A stretch of DNA of 64,000 nt from Manduca sexta (GCF_014839805.1 NC_051118.1:372001-436000); one strand, 5' to 3'; counted from the stretch's first letter, positions 38,195 to 49,865 are shown. Numbers and translations: made by a program. Notes: generated by a model not told the origin, from the sequence alone.

Positions 38195-38500
38195 TAATGC
38201 GTTTACTTCTAACAAACAACGAAAAATTTCAGAAACTTTAGTATTTATGTTGGACTAGTCGACCCGACAGACGATGTCCTGTCAACTATGAATTTGCAGC
38301 GCGCATTCTGTCAATCGCTGAAATTAACTTTTATTAAATTTTCTAACGTTCCGCTCAACTTCCTTAATTTTTTCTCTCATAAGATCCTTCTCTTGACAAT
38401 AAAAAGCACAACAAAAAAAAATTAGTAAAGTCGGTCCAGCCGTTGCGTGAAGGCATGACCAAGGGAAATAGGGATTCATTTTTATATATATAGAGAGATA
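38195..38500. repeat. Helitron/MITE-like debris
   Basis: GACTAGTCGACCCGACAGAC and GGTCCAGCCGTTGCGTGAAG are typical of old insect element sequence, but no ends are defined. The minus-strand frame 38324-38635 lies across it and is not considered a gene. Confidence 0.35.
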
Positions 38501-38820
38501 AAGGAAAGGAAGGTAAAGGCAAAAAAATAACTTAGTATTGTATACATGATTTTGAATTTGTTGAACTGTTTTCATGGTTGTATTTCTAAGTTCCGCATGG
38601 CGATAATACCTCGAATTAACAAACAATTTTAACATGTATTCCCTCCATATAACGAATTAAAAAGGGTAGCGGCAGGACAATAGGGCTGTTTTCGCATAGT
38701 CACCCCCACCTAATTACCAAATAGTTGTGCGGGGAGGCAGGGGTCTTGTTGGCGTCGTTTAACTACAAAAGATCCAGGAACACCATGTCATCTTAGTTTG
38801 ATCAAATAGTGTAGTATGTA

Positions 38821-39211
38821 CAGGGTCATTTTGACATTGCGTTACTAAATGAAACCACATACTCGTCTTCACCTTTGCTGTTAGTGCGAAAAATCATCCA
38901 TTAATAGCGAATATTGTCACAAATAATTCTGGTTTTAGTTTTCTGATTTTTTTATCATTTTGTAGTTTGATGCGAATATGGCGTGTGTGGGTGTATTTCT
39001 GACTGAAAGTATGATGTTGCCGATGCGACGAATTCTCTTAGAGTAGTGGCATTAGGGCCCGTAGAATTGACTTTTTATTACTATTTATTTTGTTCGAAAA
39101 TTACACTTTTTTATTTTACATCTATGGCTCAAGTAACTTATTGTAAAGTGTTATGTCCAAGTAGATAACGCAAATAGTTTCATTTAGTAACGCAATGGCA
39201 AAATGACCCTG
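38821..39211. mobile_element. Family D MITE, best-preserved copy
   Basis: 391 bp with ends CAGGGTCATTTTGACATTGC and GCAATGGCAAAATGACCCTG, and TA on each side (38819-38820, 39212-39213). Confidence 0.88.
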
Positions 39212-39324
39212 TATAATTCGTGAAGAAGAACTTTATACCTCTTTTTAAACACATTGCATGCAAGGAATGTCAGATTTGACATATTTAAATTTCAAATAGA
39301 AAAGTGTAGAAAAATTATATTTAG

Positions 39325-39455
39325 CGTAGTGAAATACCAAACAATACTTTGTAATTCAAGGTGTTGGATGGTGTTTCTACTGTTTATGGGCGGTCGTATC
39401 GCTTACCATCAGGCGAACGGCAAGCTCGTCTCGTCATTCAAAGCAATAAAACAAA
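39325..39455 (+). repeat. S2 repeat, 3' part
   Basis: Begins within GTGAAATACCAAACAATAC and ends TTCAAAGCAATAAAACAAA. The frame 39254-39526 is a shadow. Confidence 0.8.
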
Positions 39456-39765
39456 TGTTTTATCATTATAAACTCAGTCAAATTAGGTATAAGAACAAAA
39501 CTTTAACCGCCCCTCATGGGAATTGAACGCGGGACCTCTCGGTTTTAGATCAAACGGCGATTAAACAAAGTTCCCTCTCGAAATTGAACCGACTGCGCAA
39601 AAAACAATTGCGCTTTGGGCCCAGAATTCTTAACAGCCTTAATGACAGTTTGAAATACTTTACTTGAGTAATGAGCTTACTGCGCTGTTTAATATAACCT
39701 TATTTAATATATTTCTACGACAAAATTTACGCCATAAAGTTGGCCTCTCGTATTTTTATAGCTCA

Positions 39766-40316
39766 CTAGCTTTTGCTCGCGGCTTCGCCCGCATGAAGGG
39801 GTTTTCCGGATAAAAATCCCGTAATATCTGTGCCCGGGATAGCCTATAATCTTCCCAGGGTCTTAAACTATCTCCATACCAAATTTCATAAAAATCCGTG
39901 CAGTAGATTTTGAGAAAATCGATAATATACAGACAGGAAAGAGGACTTTATTTTGTAATAAATAATAATAATATCAGCCCTGTATTATATACTTGTCCAC
40001 TGCTGAGCACGGGCCTCCTCTACTACTGAGAGGGATTAGGCCTTAGTCCACCACGCTGGCCTAGTGCGGATTGGTAGACTTCACTCACCTTCGAAATTCC
40101 TATAGAGAACTTCTCAGATGTGCAGGTTGCCTCACGATGTTTTCCTTCACCGTTAAAGCGAACGATAATTCACAAAGAATACACACATGATTTTAGAAAA
40201 GTCAGAGGTGTGTGCCCTTGGGATTTGAACCTGCGGACATTCGTCTCGGCAGTCCGTTCCACACCCAACTAGGCTATTGCCGCTTCATTTATTTTTTATT
40301 TTGTAATATGTATAGA
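39766..40316 (-). mobile_element. Helitron interrupted by an S1 SINE
   Basis: The 3' terminus CTAGCTTTTGCTCGCGGC is at the left. The 5' end TCTATACATATTACAAAATA (minus strand) is at the right, after the nested SINE. This copy has no ~122-bp monomers. Confidence 0.75.
39961..40285 (-). repeat. tRNA-derived SINE S1 nested in a Helitron
   Basis: TTATTTTGTAATA occurs just before the SINE tail and again shortly after its tRNA head (about 40297-40308), consistent with a target duplication inside the Helitron. Confidence 0.85.
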
Positions 40317-40431
40317 TTTTGCAATTCCCTAATTCTGCTATCATAGTACACTTATACTATATTTAAGAAATATATATCTTTGTTGGCTAATGACGCAAAA
40401 ACTACTGAATAGGTTAAGATGTGTTTAGTTA

Positions 40432-40660
40432 ATATATTTTATATCCGCTCGGATAGCGACCACAATACACAAGGTGTTAAAACCCGTCATAGTGGCTCAC
40501 GTAAATTGTCGCGTTCCTGGATCAGCCTGTCTATATCCGGTTCCAACCGGCCGGCATAATTGTGTCGACTGTCGTGAGGTAATCATCTCTCGTCAGTCGA
40601 CATTCTATTTGACCATACTACTTACCATCAGGTGCCTTGGGGTCATTGCCGTAGACATAT
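40432..40660 (-). repeat. S6 repeat
   Basis: Reverse orientation, TATATCCGCTCGGATAGCGA to CTTACCATCAGGTGCC. The frame 40474-40662 is a shadow. Confidence 0.75.
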
Positions 40661-40726
40661 AAAAAACTTAGTTATTTCGAAATCTCTGGACATTTATTAC
40701 TGCTTCATTAGACATACGAATGAATG

Positions 40727-41106
40727 AATCCCTCCTAGCCGAGTTTCGGCCACGGCGGCCAATCTCAATGGAGATCAGCCAGGTACGCAGGATATATTAT
40801 AGTGCACAAGTGTGTGTGGAATACACAAGCACTCTCTGTTCCTTCACTCTCATAGTACGGTGAAACGGCGATCCGACATGACGGGAGAGAGATCAGGCAC
40901 AGGACCAACGGCCTTAGGTGCTTTCCGAGGCACGGGGGTATCACACCGCCAACTTCCTGACTCCGAGCTGCGACTGAGTAATTTTTAAGATGGAAAAACC
41001 CAGTTACATTATTTTGGCCCGACCCGGGATTCGAACCCAGGACCTCAGCGCGATAATCGTACTTGTACCGTGTACAATTACAACTACGCCACCGTGGCAG
41101 TCAGAC
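40727..41106 (-). repeat. tRNA-derived SINE S3, best-preserved copy
   Basis: The minus-strand head reads GCCACGGTGGCGTAGTTGTA with B box GGGTTCGAATCCCGGG. The body ends near TCGGCTAGGAGGGATTCATT. Confidence 0.85.
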
Positions 41107-41445
41107 ATATACAATAATTAAGTCTAATCAAACAGTTTCCATTGTCAATTTTGTTACAAGTTTGTCGTACAATTATCAATGCTCTAGCATTGTGGTTTGA
41201 CTACAGTAATAATTAATTTGATGTAGATAGTGTATTGTATGGCCTGATAATTGCGGTTAACAATAGTTTCACGTACTTTGTTATATTAGTATATATAAGT
41301 GTTGGACAAAGCTTTCTTGCTATTAGTATATGTTTCTAGTGAATGTTTAGGTATAGTTGTTTATTTCTGTAACTAAGCAACAGTGTGTAAATAAACGTGT
41401 AGTTTTATCTTTAGGATCGAATGTTTTTTATAATTAAATACGGGT
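41107..41445. other. AT-rich, no gene seen
   Basis: Nothing recognisable on either strand. Confidence 0.4.
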
Positions 41446-41735
41446 GGTAGGTCTCTCATATGTGAGAGTACGACTGGATAGGTAAGTATCACCGCAATGT
41501 CTATTTCTGCCGCCAAGCAGCAGTGTGTAGTCACTGTTGTGTTCCGGTTTGAAGGACATTGTAGCCAGTGTAACTACTGGACATAATAAGAAGATTTAAC
41601 ACCTCATGTCTCTCCTGGAATACCGAACAATACTTTGTAATTCAAGATGTTGGATGGTGTTTCCACTGTTTATGGGCGGTCGTATCGTTTACCATCACGC
41701 GAACGGCAAACTCGTCTCATCATTCAAAGGTATAA
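41446..41735 (+). repeat. S2 repeat, nearly complete
   Basis: GGTGGTAGGTCTCTCATATG at the head and an A-rich end after CATTCAAAGGTATAA. The frame 41647-41829 is a shadow. Confidence 0.82.
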
Positions 41736-42628
41736 AAAAAAAATCCACTTTTATGTTCTTATAAATTATTATGTCCTACAAAACTATTTGCGCAGTTTAT
41801 CTGAAGGAATATATCGAGACTTTAAGTAACTATAATATTTCCATGCTTTAGAATATACATAGATACCTAATAACATCAATATATATTTACTGCGTACTAG
41901 ATCTGGCGTTCTCTCATTGTTTTCGACTCAACTATACTACAATCCGTACACCTGACTTTAGTATGATTTCAACATTGACAGCTTGTTTTGTACGGAGTGA
42001 CGCTCATAATATAAGAACTTGAGTCTAATAAAACCTGGATGTGAATAAATATTAGTCAAATAAGTATAATTATTTGTTGTTTAACGCCCGAAATTAATAA
42101 TGTATCTACTATCCAAGACTGAAACCTATCTTAGATTGCCGACTATCTTTCGATTGGTCTCCTATCGGCATGCCAATATCTTAACTCGCCTATCCTTGCT
42201 TGCCTTCATCGATAGATCGCTGGCAATCCTTTCCAGATGCGTTCCCTCCTGACCATTCCATTTTATGCAGAATATTCCATTCGTAAAAAAAAATACTTTT
42301 TGTATTTTCCATACAAACTATTCGTTTCAATATTTGCCTAATTGCGAAAAATAAGACTTGGAGTAATAAAAAAATATTTTATGTATTTTAGCCCTCAAAA
42401 GAAATAATTAATAATTAGTACATGTCATATTTAAGATACAAACTTTTTAATTCGTTTCAAAATGGAACGTGAGTAATGTGGTTGCTGACATATTTTGACA
42501 CTGAAGTTTAATAACATTGTTCATAATATATTAATAAATCTTTAAAGTATTTAGTTTTTAGTATGAAGTACGCAGTAAACTCGGTGCCATATAATAATAA
42601 TTGGACTCTGTACACATTATCCAGTGTT

Positions 42629-42896
42629 ATGGAACAAATTACAATTCCGTTATACATAATTGTTGCACAACTTTAACCGTTTATGCAGCGCACGCAACGG
42701 AAGCTCTCAAAAGTAATCAATTTTAGCCGTTTTTGGTCCCATTGGTCATAGTGTGATGGTATACATATACCCTATAATAGCCATCCTCAATAAATGGGCT
42801 ATCCAACACTACAAGAATTTTTCAATTCGAACCGGAAGTTCCTGAGACCAGCGCGTTCAAACGAACATACTCTTCAGCTTTATATAATAGTATAGA
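42629..42896 (-). mobile_element. Helitron fragment nested in the Harbinger element
   Basis: The right end TTCAGCTTTATATAATAGTA then TAGA is the intact 5' end. It has one diverged monomer and the GTTTATGCAGCGCACGCAAC block. The 3' hairpin end is missing or unrecognisable. Confidence 0.75.
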
Positions 42897-43036
42897 TAGT
42901 GTATGGAAATTTTGCCTGTTTCTATGTTTTAACTGTCAACTAATAAAACTATGTTAATTTGTAATTATTATTTTGAATTACAAATGTAGATAAGCAATAA
43001 AATAAATAGCAGTGATTGTAAAGGTATTTTATTTTA

Positions 43037-43280
43037 CTAAGTAAAGAAGTTATTTGTTAATGCTGTTCTTTCTCCAACATCTTGATTCTCTATATTGTTC
43101 TCATAATTAATAATATCAGCAGTTGATAATTCCACTTGGGTTGGAATTTCCTCTAGCCTGTGATTCCGACAAATATTGTGCAAAACTGCAGTTGCAATTA
43201 TTATTGTTTGAACTTTAGGTAAAGATAAACGCAATGTCAATGCAATCACAGGGAAGCGACGTTTCCATGTACCAAATGTC
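43037..43280 (-). pseudogene. Harbinger transposase, C-terminal exon
   Basis: Frame preceded on the minus strand by the splice acceptor ACTTTTTTCAG at about 43281. The product starts TFGTWKRRFPVIALTLRL and contains VQTIIIATAVLHNICRNH, the conserved C-terminal end of PIF/Harbinger (DDE_Tnp_4, HARBI1-like) transposases. It ends FFT and stop at 43037. The upstream catalytic exons are missing. Confidence 0.85.
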
Positions 43281-43482
43281 CTGAAAAAGTTAAAATAAAT
43301 ATTTCCTATTCCTCAGCAAAAGTTGATGGAATTGCGAAACACCATAGTTCCTGAAAAAACGATGCAATTGCCCCTTGTTAGTACCTATCTAATAGTTCGG
43401 TAGGTACGGTATTTTTGTAAATAATGTCAAAAATTATTTACCTTGTACATAGAAGTAACACGAATATACGAGATCAGTTTAA

Positions 43483-43670
43483 CTAACAATGATTGGCAAG
43501 CAGATTTCGAAAGCCTAATCCAAACGTGAAATCAAACTCATCCAGGGTCTGCATGTAGTTAGCTCTTTTCATTACCCGTGATGAAGCGCGACTTTCAGTT
43601 TCGCTATCAGTATCGCTAGTCCCTCCAAATCACTGTCGTCACTGTCACTAGAGAATATGGATATTTCCAT
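43483..43670 (-). pseudogene. Harbinger transposase, N-terminal remnant
   Basis: The minus-strand ATG at 43668-43670 begins MEISIFSSDSDDSDLEG. After a one-base frame change the reading continues with DTDSETESR and KRANYMQTLDEFDFTF, an acidic N-terminus followed by the N-x-Y-M...DEFDF pattern seen at the start of Harbinger transposases. It then runs into a stop at 43483. Only the ends of the gene survive. Confidence 0.7.
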
Positions 43671-44464
43671 TGCCTTTTCGTTTCCCTTAAAATCAGTGTA
43701 AGCGATATTCAAAACATATGGAGTAAACTGAGGAATTGGTCCGATTGGAAAATGCGATTGTTTACAACAATCAAATCAAATGTCAAAACGGGTAGATAGA
43801 GTATTGGCAAGCGTAAACTGTCATTTTCAAACAGAGGGTAATCTATGATCTGTAATCCGTCCTCTCAAAGATCGATTATTGTTAGAGATAGCTTACTGAA
43901 TCTATGGATTGGTTATTGGCATGCTTTATCCATAAAAACGAATGAATTATCAATCTTAGATGGCATACATTGGATTAGGATTGGTTATTAATTTCGGGCG
44001 TAAGTGAATAAATAGGTCATAAGTGTCGTTTTGGTTACCATTTTAGTTCAGATGTTGAACAAATAGTTTATATGGACGTTCATGTCTATAGAATATACGT
44101 CAATGCCTAATAAACATTTTCTAATTAGTATATTTTTAATAGTCCGACAAGGTTCCCTTCATTTTGTTCAGTCTGAATGCAACGACTTATTTAAGAGGTA
44201 TGTAGTTTACATGTCTGCGTTGTGTTGAGATCCAAGTCAATTTATCCTAAGATCTACGTCATCTACTAAATCAAATCATTTGGGCCCATGGCGGAAGCGC
44301 GGGCAGGAGATAAGAGTTATAAGTGGTAGCAATTAATATCTCAGATTAGATATAATTGCGCGTAAATCATAAAATATAACCCGGTGTCAAGCAGCTGTGG
44401 TTATTACGAGAACTGATTTAAATACTTTTACGGTCTAATCAATTCTGAGAGTTACACTGCATGG

Positions 44465-44695
44465 ATCATCATCATCATCAGGCCTGTATTATAATACTGT
44501 CCCACTGTTGGGCACAGGCCTCCTCTACTACTGAGAGGAATTAGGCCTTAGTCCACTACGCTAGCCTAGTGCGGATTGGTAGACTTCACACACCCTCGAA
44601 ATTCCTATAGAGAACTTCTCAGGTATGCAGGTTCCTCACGATGTTTTCCTTCACCGTTAAAGCAAGCGATAATTTACATAGAATACATACATGCA
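44465..44695 (-). repeat. S1 SINE, 3' part
   Basis: The tail at the left (CAGGCCTGTATTATAATACT) continues to GCGATAATTTACATAGAATA, where it stops before the tRNA head. Confidence 0.8.
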
Positions 44696-45130
44696 TGAAT
44701 AAGCCGACCAAATACAAAGTCACTAATTCAGTGGTGAAAGGTGAAATCCGGAAGGGAATCCGACACAACATATAAGTATTACTATGCATCAATGCGGTCT
44801 GCAAATCATTCTGATAATTAGATTCAATTGAAATTCTACGTAAAGGCAAGCCGGCAGGAATTGGGTTATATGGACCCTTCGCCACTGCTGTAATCTATGC
44901 TGACATGACATTTTAGCGGCGTATAGGTTGGCGCCACTGTAGAGGAACAGATGGTTACGTTCCTCTATGGAAGGGGAAGATTCCCAGTCTTGCAGATGTT
45001 GCGCCTGACCAGCCGCGGCCCCTCCGTCAGTTCTTATTCGGAGGTGGTATATATGCTGCACGTCGCGCAAATTGTGCAAGCGTGATTCAGGATCGACGTC
45101 GCCATCTATCGTGATTGCTGTGTGATATCA
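44696..45130 (-). repeat. Unclassified repeat-like block
   Basis: The minus strand reads CAGTGGCGAAGGGTCCATAT and ends near GTAGAATTTCAATTG. Two frames (44619-44885, 44789-45079) have no recognised domain. I recall similar sequence as a common lepidopteran repeat, but there is no second copy in this window. Confidence 0.4.
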
Positions 45131-45394
45131 CTACAGTTATGTCACTGTATCGATCCTCTTGCAGTTCCGGCGATGTTGACAAGATGGCGGTGTGTGCACT
45201 AACTGTACCGCCACAACATTAATAACATCACCTGTACGGCACCCGTGCCGTCTATTCAATGAATCAGATTAAAGCATTCCAATACTTTCCACGTTCCCTG
45301 GAGGCAATACTTGTGCGTTCCGTCTCCACACCGAATGCATCTTGCACGGGCGGACATTTGCCGCGTGCCAAGGTACTCAGTTAAGTGTGTATAC

Positions 45395-45622
45395 CTCATG
45401 GTAGCCAGGTCACATTAAAGCAAATAAAGACTGGCAAACATTTACTGGCTTTCTTCCCTCCTCTCATCATAAGAGAACCCCTCGTTTCCCCACATTTCCT
45501 TCCCATCTATCCCCTTCCACCTTTAGCCCAGGGCTCTGTAGTCGCTAAGCCAGAGAATGCCAGTATCCCATTCACATGATTCTCCCGATGTTGATTGCGG
45601 GGTCCGATACCCAAAATTAAAA
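45395..45622 (+). repeat. Interspersed repeat S9
   Basis: AATGCCAGTATCCCATTCAC and TTGATTGCGGGGTCCGATAC followed by an A-rich end match 16600-16760. Confidence 0.55.
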
Positions 45623-45649
45623 AAATTATAACCCATCCCAAAATATTAC

Positions 45650-45802
45650 GTGACATAATTGTCAATATTAGAAAAAAAATTACTTTAGAGTTACGTAACT
45701 TTTAGAGGGGGGGAGTACAGGAAAACGTTACGGCGCGTTACATGGGGGTGGGGGGTAAAAAAATCTTTAAAAAATTGCGTTAGGTAATACTTGAACGGCC
45801 CC
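45650..45802. mobile_element. GGGGCCGTTCAAG MITE, right half only
   Basis: Matches 20215-20342, including G-rich tracts, and ends GGTAATACTTGAACGGCCCC. The left half is missing. Confidence 0.75.
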
Positions 45803-46685
45803 TGACCAGGAAAAGGTTACCGACGTAAATATAATTACGATCGGAGTGTCGATAGCGAGTAATAAATAAGATTATCTGCCACTTGGGCTGTAATCTGATT
45901 TGCCGAGAGGTGACGGACCATCCCAGTGCACATTCCTGTAGGATAGTGTTTGATACAGACTAAAGCGGCTTTAGTCAAGACTCATTTAGATTGAGCGATT
46001 TTCGTGCGATTTGGAAGGACGTTGCAAAGTCGCCAATTCTCCTCCGCATTGACAAGTTAATACTCGCCTGGCCTAAATTAATTGTAAAGACCTTTCATAG
46101 ATAAGTTATTAATTAAGTAATTAAACCGCCTTCAATAAACCACTAAGTAACAAAAAATAATTTTACATAACGGGTATATAATTATCAATTTTGTGAGTCG
46201 GTGACTAATTAAAATGAAACATTTTCTTTATACACTTGTTAGTTTAAAAAAAAATGATATCATCCTCCTTCTTTTGAAGTTGTTTAAAAGAGGTCTCACC
46301 TGGTCTGAACATGCAATAATCTCCTGATAATGTTATTGAATAAATCTGTAGCTTTAATATAAAAACCGCAATAAAATCCGAAGATAAGTATTTCGAAGTT
46401 GTTACCCTTTTAAAATATCATTGTCCATTGAACTATTTTTGACTTTTTCAAACAAGTGTTATCTGTTTTATATTAATGTAAACCTGTTCGTAGTGATGTA
46501 TAATTTGCGACTTCGTGGAACTACGGGATTTTGGCGTCAAGGGATTGAACGAACTTTATTACCTCCAACGTAATTTTACGCTCCAATGAAGTCTAGCTAT
46601 TCGTATCATGTCTTGCGTTTTACTTGTGTCTTTGTCCGCGAAGTATCCTTGATAATTTCATTAAAGTATTTAGTTTCATAAATAA
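45803..46685. other. No gene; two repeat pieces
   Basis: 46120-46280 shares GACTAATTAAAATGAAACAT and nearby sequence with 57300-57540. 46340-46400 is an S7 end (CCGCAATAAAATCCGAAGAT). The rest is unassigned. Confidence 0.4.
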
Positions 46686-46689
46686 TTAC

Positions 46690-46960
46690 TGGTGGTAGGC
46701 CTCTCCTATGTGAGAGTCCGTCTGGGTAGGTACCACCTCAATGTCTATTTCTGGCGCCAAATAAGTGTGTAGTAATTTTTGTGTTCCGGTTTGAAGGTCT
46801 TTGTAGCCAGTGTAACTAATGGACGTAATGAGACTTAACATCTCACGTCTCAAGATGGCGAGCGCAGTGGAATACCAAACAATATCTTGTATTTCAAGGT
46901 GTTGGATGGTGTTTCTACTGTTTATGGGCGGTCGTATCGCTTACCAATAAAAAAAAAAAT
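46690..46960 (+). repeat. S2 repeat
   Basis: GGTGGTAGGCCTCTCCTATG at the head, ending in an A run right after TATCGCTTACC. Confidence 0.82.
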
Positions 46961-47099
46961 AAGCACATAAAAAAGGAAAGAGTTTGGATTAACTGGCTAT
47001 TTGCAATTGAATTGGGGAACAGACTCCTGACTCTCTTTAAAATCGTTGCTTCCCAAGAATATTAGATTAAGTAGCTATATTAAATAGGTAGGTATAACT

Positions 47100-47225
47100 A
47101 TTTTTTATGCTTACGCGAATAGACATTGAAACAACACTATCTTCACAGATTTTATCATGGATTTCATATGATCATTTTCTCCCGACGTTTCGAAGACTTT
47201 ACAGCCTCCAGTCTGCAGACATTAT
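47100..47225. repeat. S7 repeat fragment
   Basis: TTTTATGCTTACGCGAATAG, TTTTATCATGGATTTCATAT and TCCCGACGTTTCGAAGACTT in order. Confidence 0.6.
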
Positions 47226-47568
47226 CTCAATATCATTTAACTCAGGGATCGAATCCGGGACCTCAGCGTAGTAATACGACTGCGAGGTAGTCTTTTATAC
47301 AGCTTGACAATGGGTCATCAGTGGTTTAACATCGGGTCGCGGGCTTATTTCCAGCCCCGACTACCTTCTCTTCTGATTGTGTCAACTTGTAAAGGTACGA
47401 GTTATTGAAAAAGATACCGTAAAGTTATTTACTTAGGGATGTTTTTAAATCTATGCTGTCAATCCTTTTGTGTAGTGTTTTATATAACAATGTTATATTA
47501 CATGATCTGGTAAGCAAGAGCAGCATATTTCTGGCGACTGTTGGAGCCACCGATATATATGTACTACG

Positions 47569-47870
47569 TACTAGATTTGGCGTTCCGAACATTCACTGTG
47601 TTCAACTGAATTGAACTGCAATCCATGCAACTACTTTAGTTTGGTGTTAGTATTGGCAGCTTGTTTGTGTACGGAGTGGCGCTCATTAATAAGAACGAGT
47701 TTAAGTGTAAACCTGGATTTGGATAAATATATTAGTCAATAAGTAAAATTATTTGTTGTTCAAGTGAATAAATAGGTTATAACAGTGACGTTTTGGTTGT
47801 CATTTTAGTTTAGATTTTGAACAAATAGTTTATATGGATGTTCGTGTCTATAGAATATATGTCAATGTGG
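47569..47870 (+). repeat. ~310-bp LTR-like repeat, complete copy
   Basis: TGTACTACGTACTAGATTTG to ATAGAATATATGTCA, TG...CA ends. Confidence 0.75.
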
Positions 47871-49485
47871 ATAAGTTTATTTTGATTCGAAAACAGATCA
47901 ATTAAAGACTAGGATCAATAATAGCTTAATTGACGCGAAGATTCGGGTTGTAATTTGAGGGATTTGTCTGTATTTTTTAACGAGGGACACCATACTAAAG
48001 AAGTTATATGGACTGCAGTTCAATTCAGTTGAACACAGTGAATGTTCGCAACGCCAAATCTAGTACGTAGTACATGTATGATGCTTACCCATATGTACGA
48101 AGTGATATATTCTTATAAATAATATTTACAGTCGCACGAAGCGCGCCTTGCGGTTAATTTAGGCTAAACGGAGGGTTGCGACGGCTTAATGTTTTAATTT
48201 AGCGGGACCGCGCGCGTTAAAAAAATATTCTAATACGTTTTTTTGCGTGCCATTTTAATATTGTGGATATTAAAGAAATAATTTTAGTGCAACTGTCGCA
48301 CGGAACAGACAATACCGGCATGGTGTTTTCGCCCGAATTCCAAAGTATACAGTGTGTCAACGCCTTCGTGGTGCACTAGGTCGCGTTCCGGGATATGTGT
48401 GTTTTGGGCTATAACTGACCAGCATAATTATGTCAACTAGCGAGAGACTCTATATTTTAGGCGCCAGTCATAGCATCAGGTGCAATGAGGAGTGGGTTCG
48501 CTTATTCGTATAAAAAAAAGGTTTTTATTTAAAGGAATTATTATGATTTGTTGTAAGTAATTGGTGTGTATGTTTTGAGTTATTTATAAAATTAAGTAAA
48601 AAGATGTGTTATTGACACGAGTGTTTATTTCAGAGTAAATATGTAAACTAGGCAAACAACAAAACAATAACATTCAAATATTTACAAAAATAGAACACAT
48701 AAAAAATATTGGTCACATCAAAGGTTACATTCTACAACATGATTCATAGACTGTATCAAGAAATTACGAGATTACACCGAAAACAACTGATATGAGAATA
48801 GAATGTAGCAGAAGGTTTTCTTTAATTTTGTCTGTTTTCGAACTGCTGTATATTTGTATTAAATGATTGTGACCTAAACAAAAAAAATAATTTATCTTTC
48901 GAGGACCAAAAACTAGGACCTATTCTCTTTTGGGCCTAAACTAGGGTACAATCGTATGGAAAATATTTGTACACATCTATTACAAGCCTGTTATAATATC
49001 GGCCCTGTATTATATACTATCCCACTGTTGGGCACGGGTCTCCTCTAGTACTGAGAGGGATTACAAGCCTGTAGAATACTAAGAATTGATCGCGGGACCT
49101 TTCCGTTTCTCTAAGCTACGATAACAATAAAACAAGATTTGAAAATGAATTGTTGGAAAAAACAGTTAAAACTACAAGGCTGCGAACGCTCAAACTTTCA
49201 ACTATAACGTATAAGTGGGACACTTGAAACTTGCACAACTTTTACCCGGCAATATTAATATGGGGGTCCCGCGGGCTCAAGTTACGGGAGATTAGCGATT
49301 AACATTTAAATTAAATGAAATTGTTTATTAAAAACAGACTTACGGAGACTTAATTCTACTTAAAATAAATTTGTATAAACGTACAAGATCCTTAAAACTA
49401 GAATTTCCAGGGGTACCTAAACTAGGCAAAGCCTGTCTTGAGCTACAAAAACTGCACTTTTTTACAAGTTTTTATTATAATGATT
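47871..49485. other. No gene; small repeat pieces
   Basis: 48005-48075 is a minus-strand end of the LTR-like repeat, 48350-48490 an S6 fragment (minus) and 48990-49065 a short S1 piece. The rest is unassigned AT-rich sequence. Confidence 0.45.
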
Positions 49486-49489
49486 TATG

Positions 49490-49865
49490 TTTACGCAAAT
49501 GTTAGACATTAAAATTTAAAAAAATTCGGAGTCTAATATAATTTCAATAGGGAAGATGGTGGGAAAGTTGCACAAGCCTGGGATCCAGTTCTACATTTTA
49601 TTAAATCGGAACCCAAAAGACCGGCTACCAAACTTCAAGACACTGTGAGCTCATTCTGCGCAGATCGGACCACCAACAGCTAAAATTAAAAAGTTGTATA
49701 ATTGTAAAATGTAGGTAGATATTGTAACTTTGACTTTACGGATGAACAACACCTCAGTCCCCCCCGTGACCATGAAGGCTGCAAAGTCTTCGAAACGTTG
49801 GGAAAAAACTAAAATATTAAAACCGCAATCCGAAAAATAGTTTAATTTAAAGTTTTTATTATATT
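49490..49865. repeat. S7 repeat, long form, at the edge of the gap
   Basis: TTTATGTTTACGCAAATGTT to CGAAAAATAGTTTAATTTAA, with GACCATGAAGGCTGCAAAGT, then CTTCGAAACGTTGGG inside. It also holds the longer interior (GGGATCCAGTTCTAC) seen at 16180-16220. Confidence 0.65.

Larger units (their letters stand above)
42085..44000 (-). mobile_element. PIF/Harbinger DNA transposon, defective
   Basis: Perfect 16-bp terminal inverted repeats CGCCCGAAATTAATAA / TTATTAATTTCGGGCG are flanked by TAA at 42082-42084 and 44001-44003, the 3-bp duplication usual for Harbinger. The minus strand carries transposase remnants (43670-43483 and 43280-43037). The region that would hold the catalytic core is absent, so the element cannot move itself. 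A Helitron fragment lies inside at 42629-42896. Confidence 0.92.
41886..44105 (+). repeat. ~310-bp LTR-like repeat split by a Harbinger element
   Basis: 41886-42084 and 44001-44105 are the two halves of one repeat copy, joined across a single TAA as in uninterrupted copies. This gives an empty-site comparison within the window. Confidence 0.85.

Noticed and set aside
40727..41106. tRNA-like sequence with good A and B boxes
   Set aside because: No complete cloverleaf can be drawn by eye and the same head recurs attached to SINE bodies. It is a SINE, not a tRNA gene. The same applies to the heads at 12598, 21607, 23095 and 37500.
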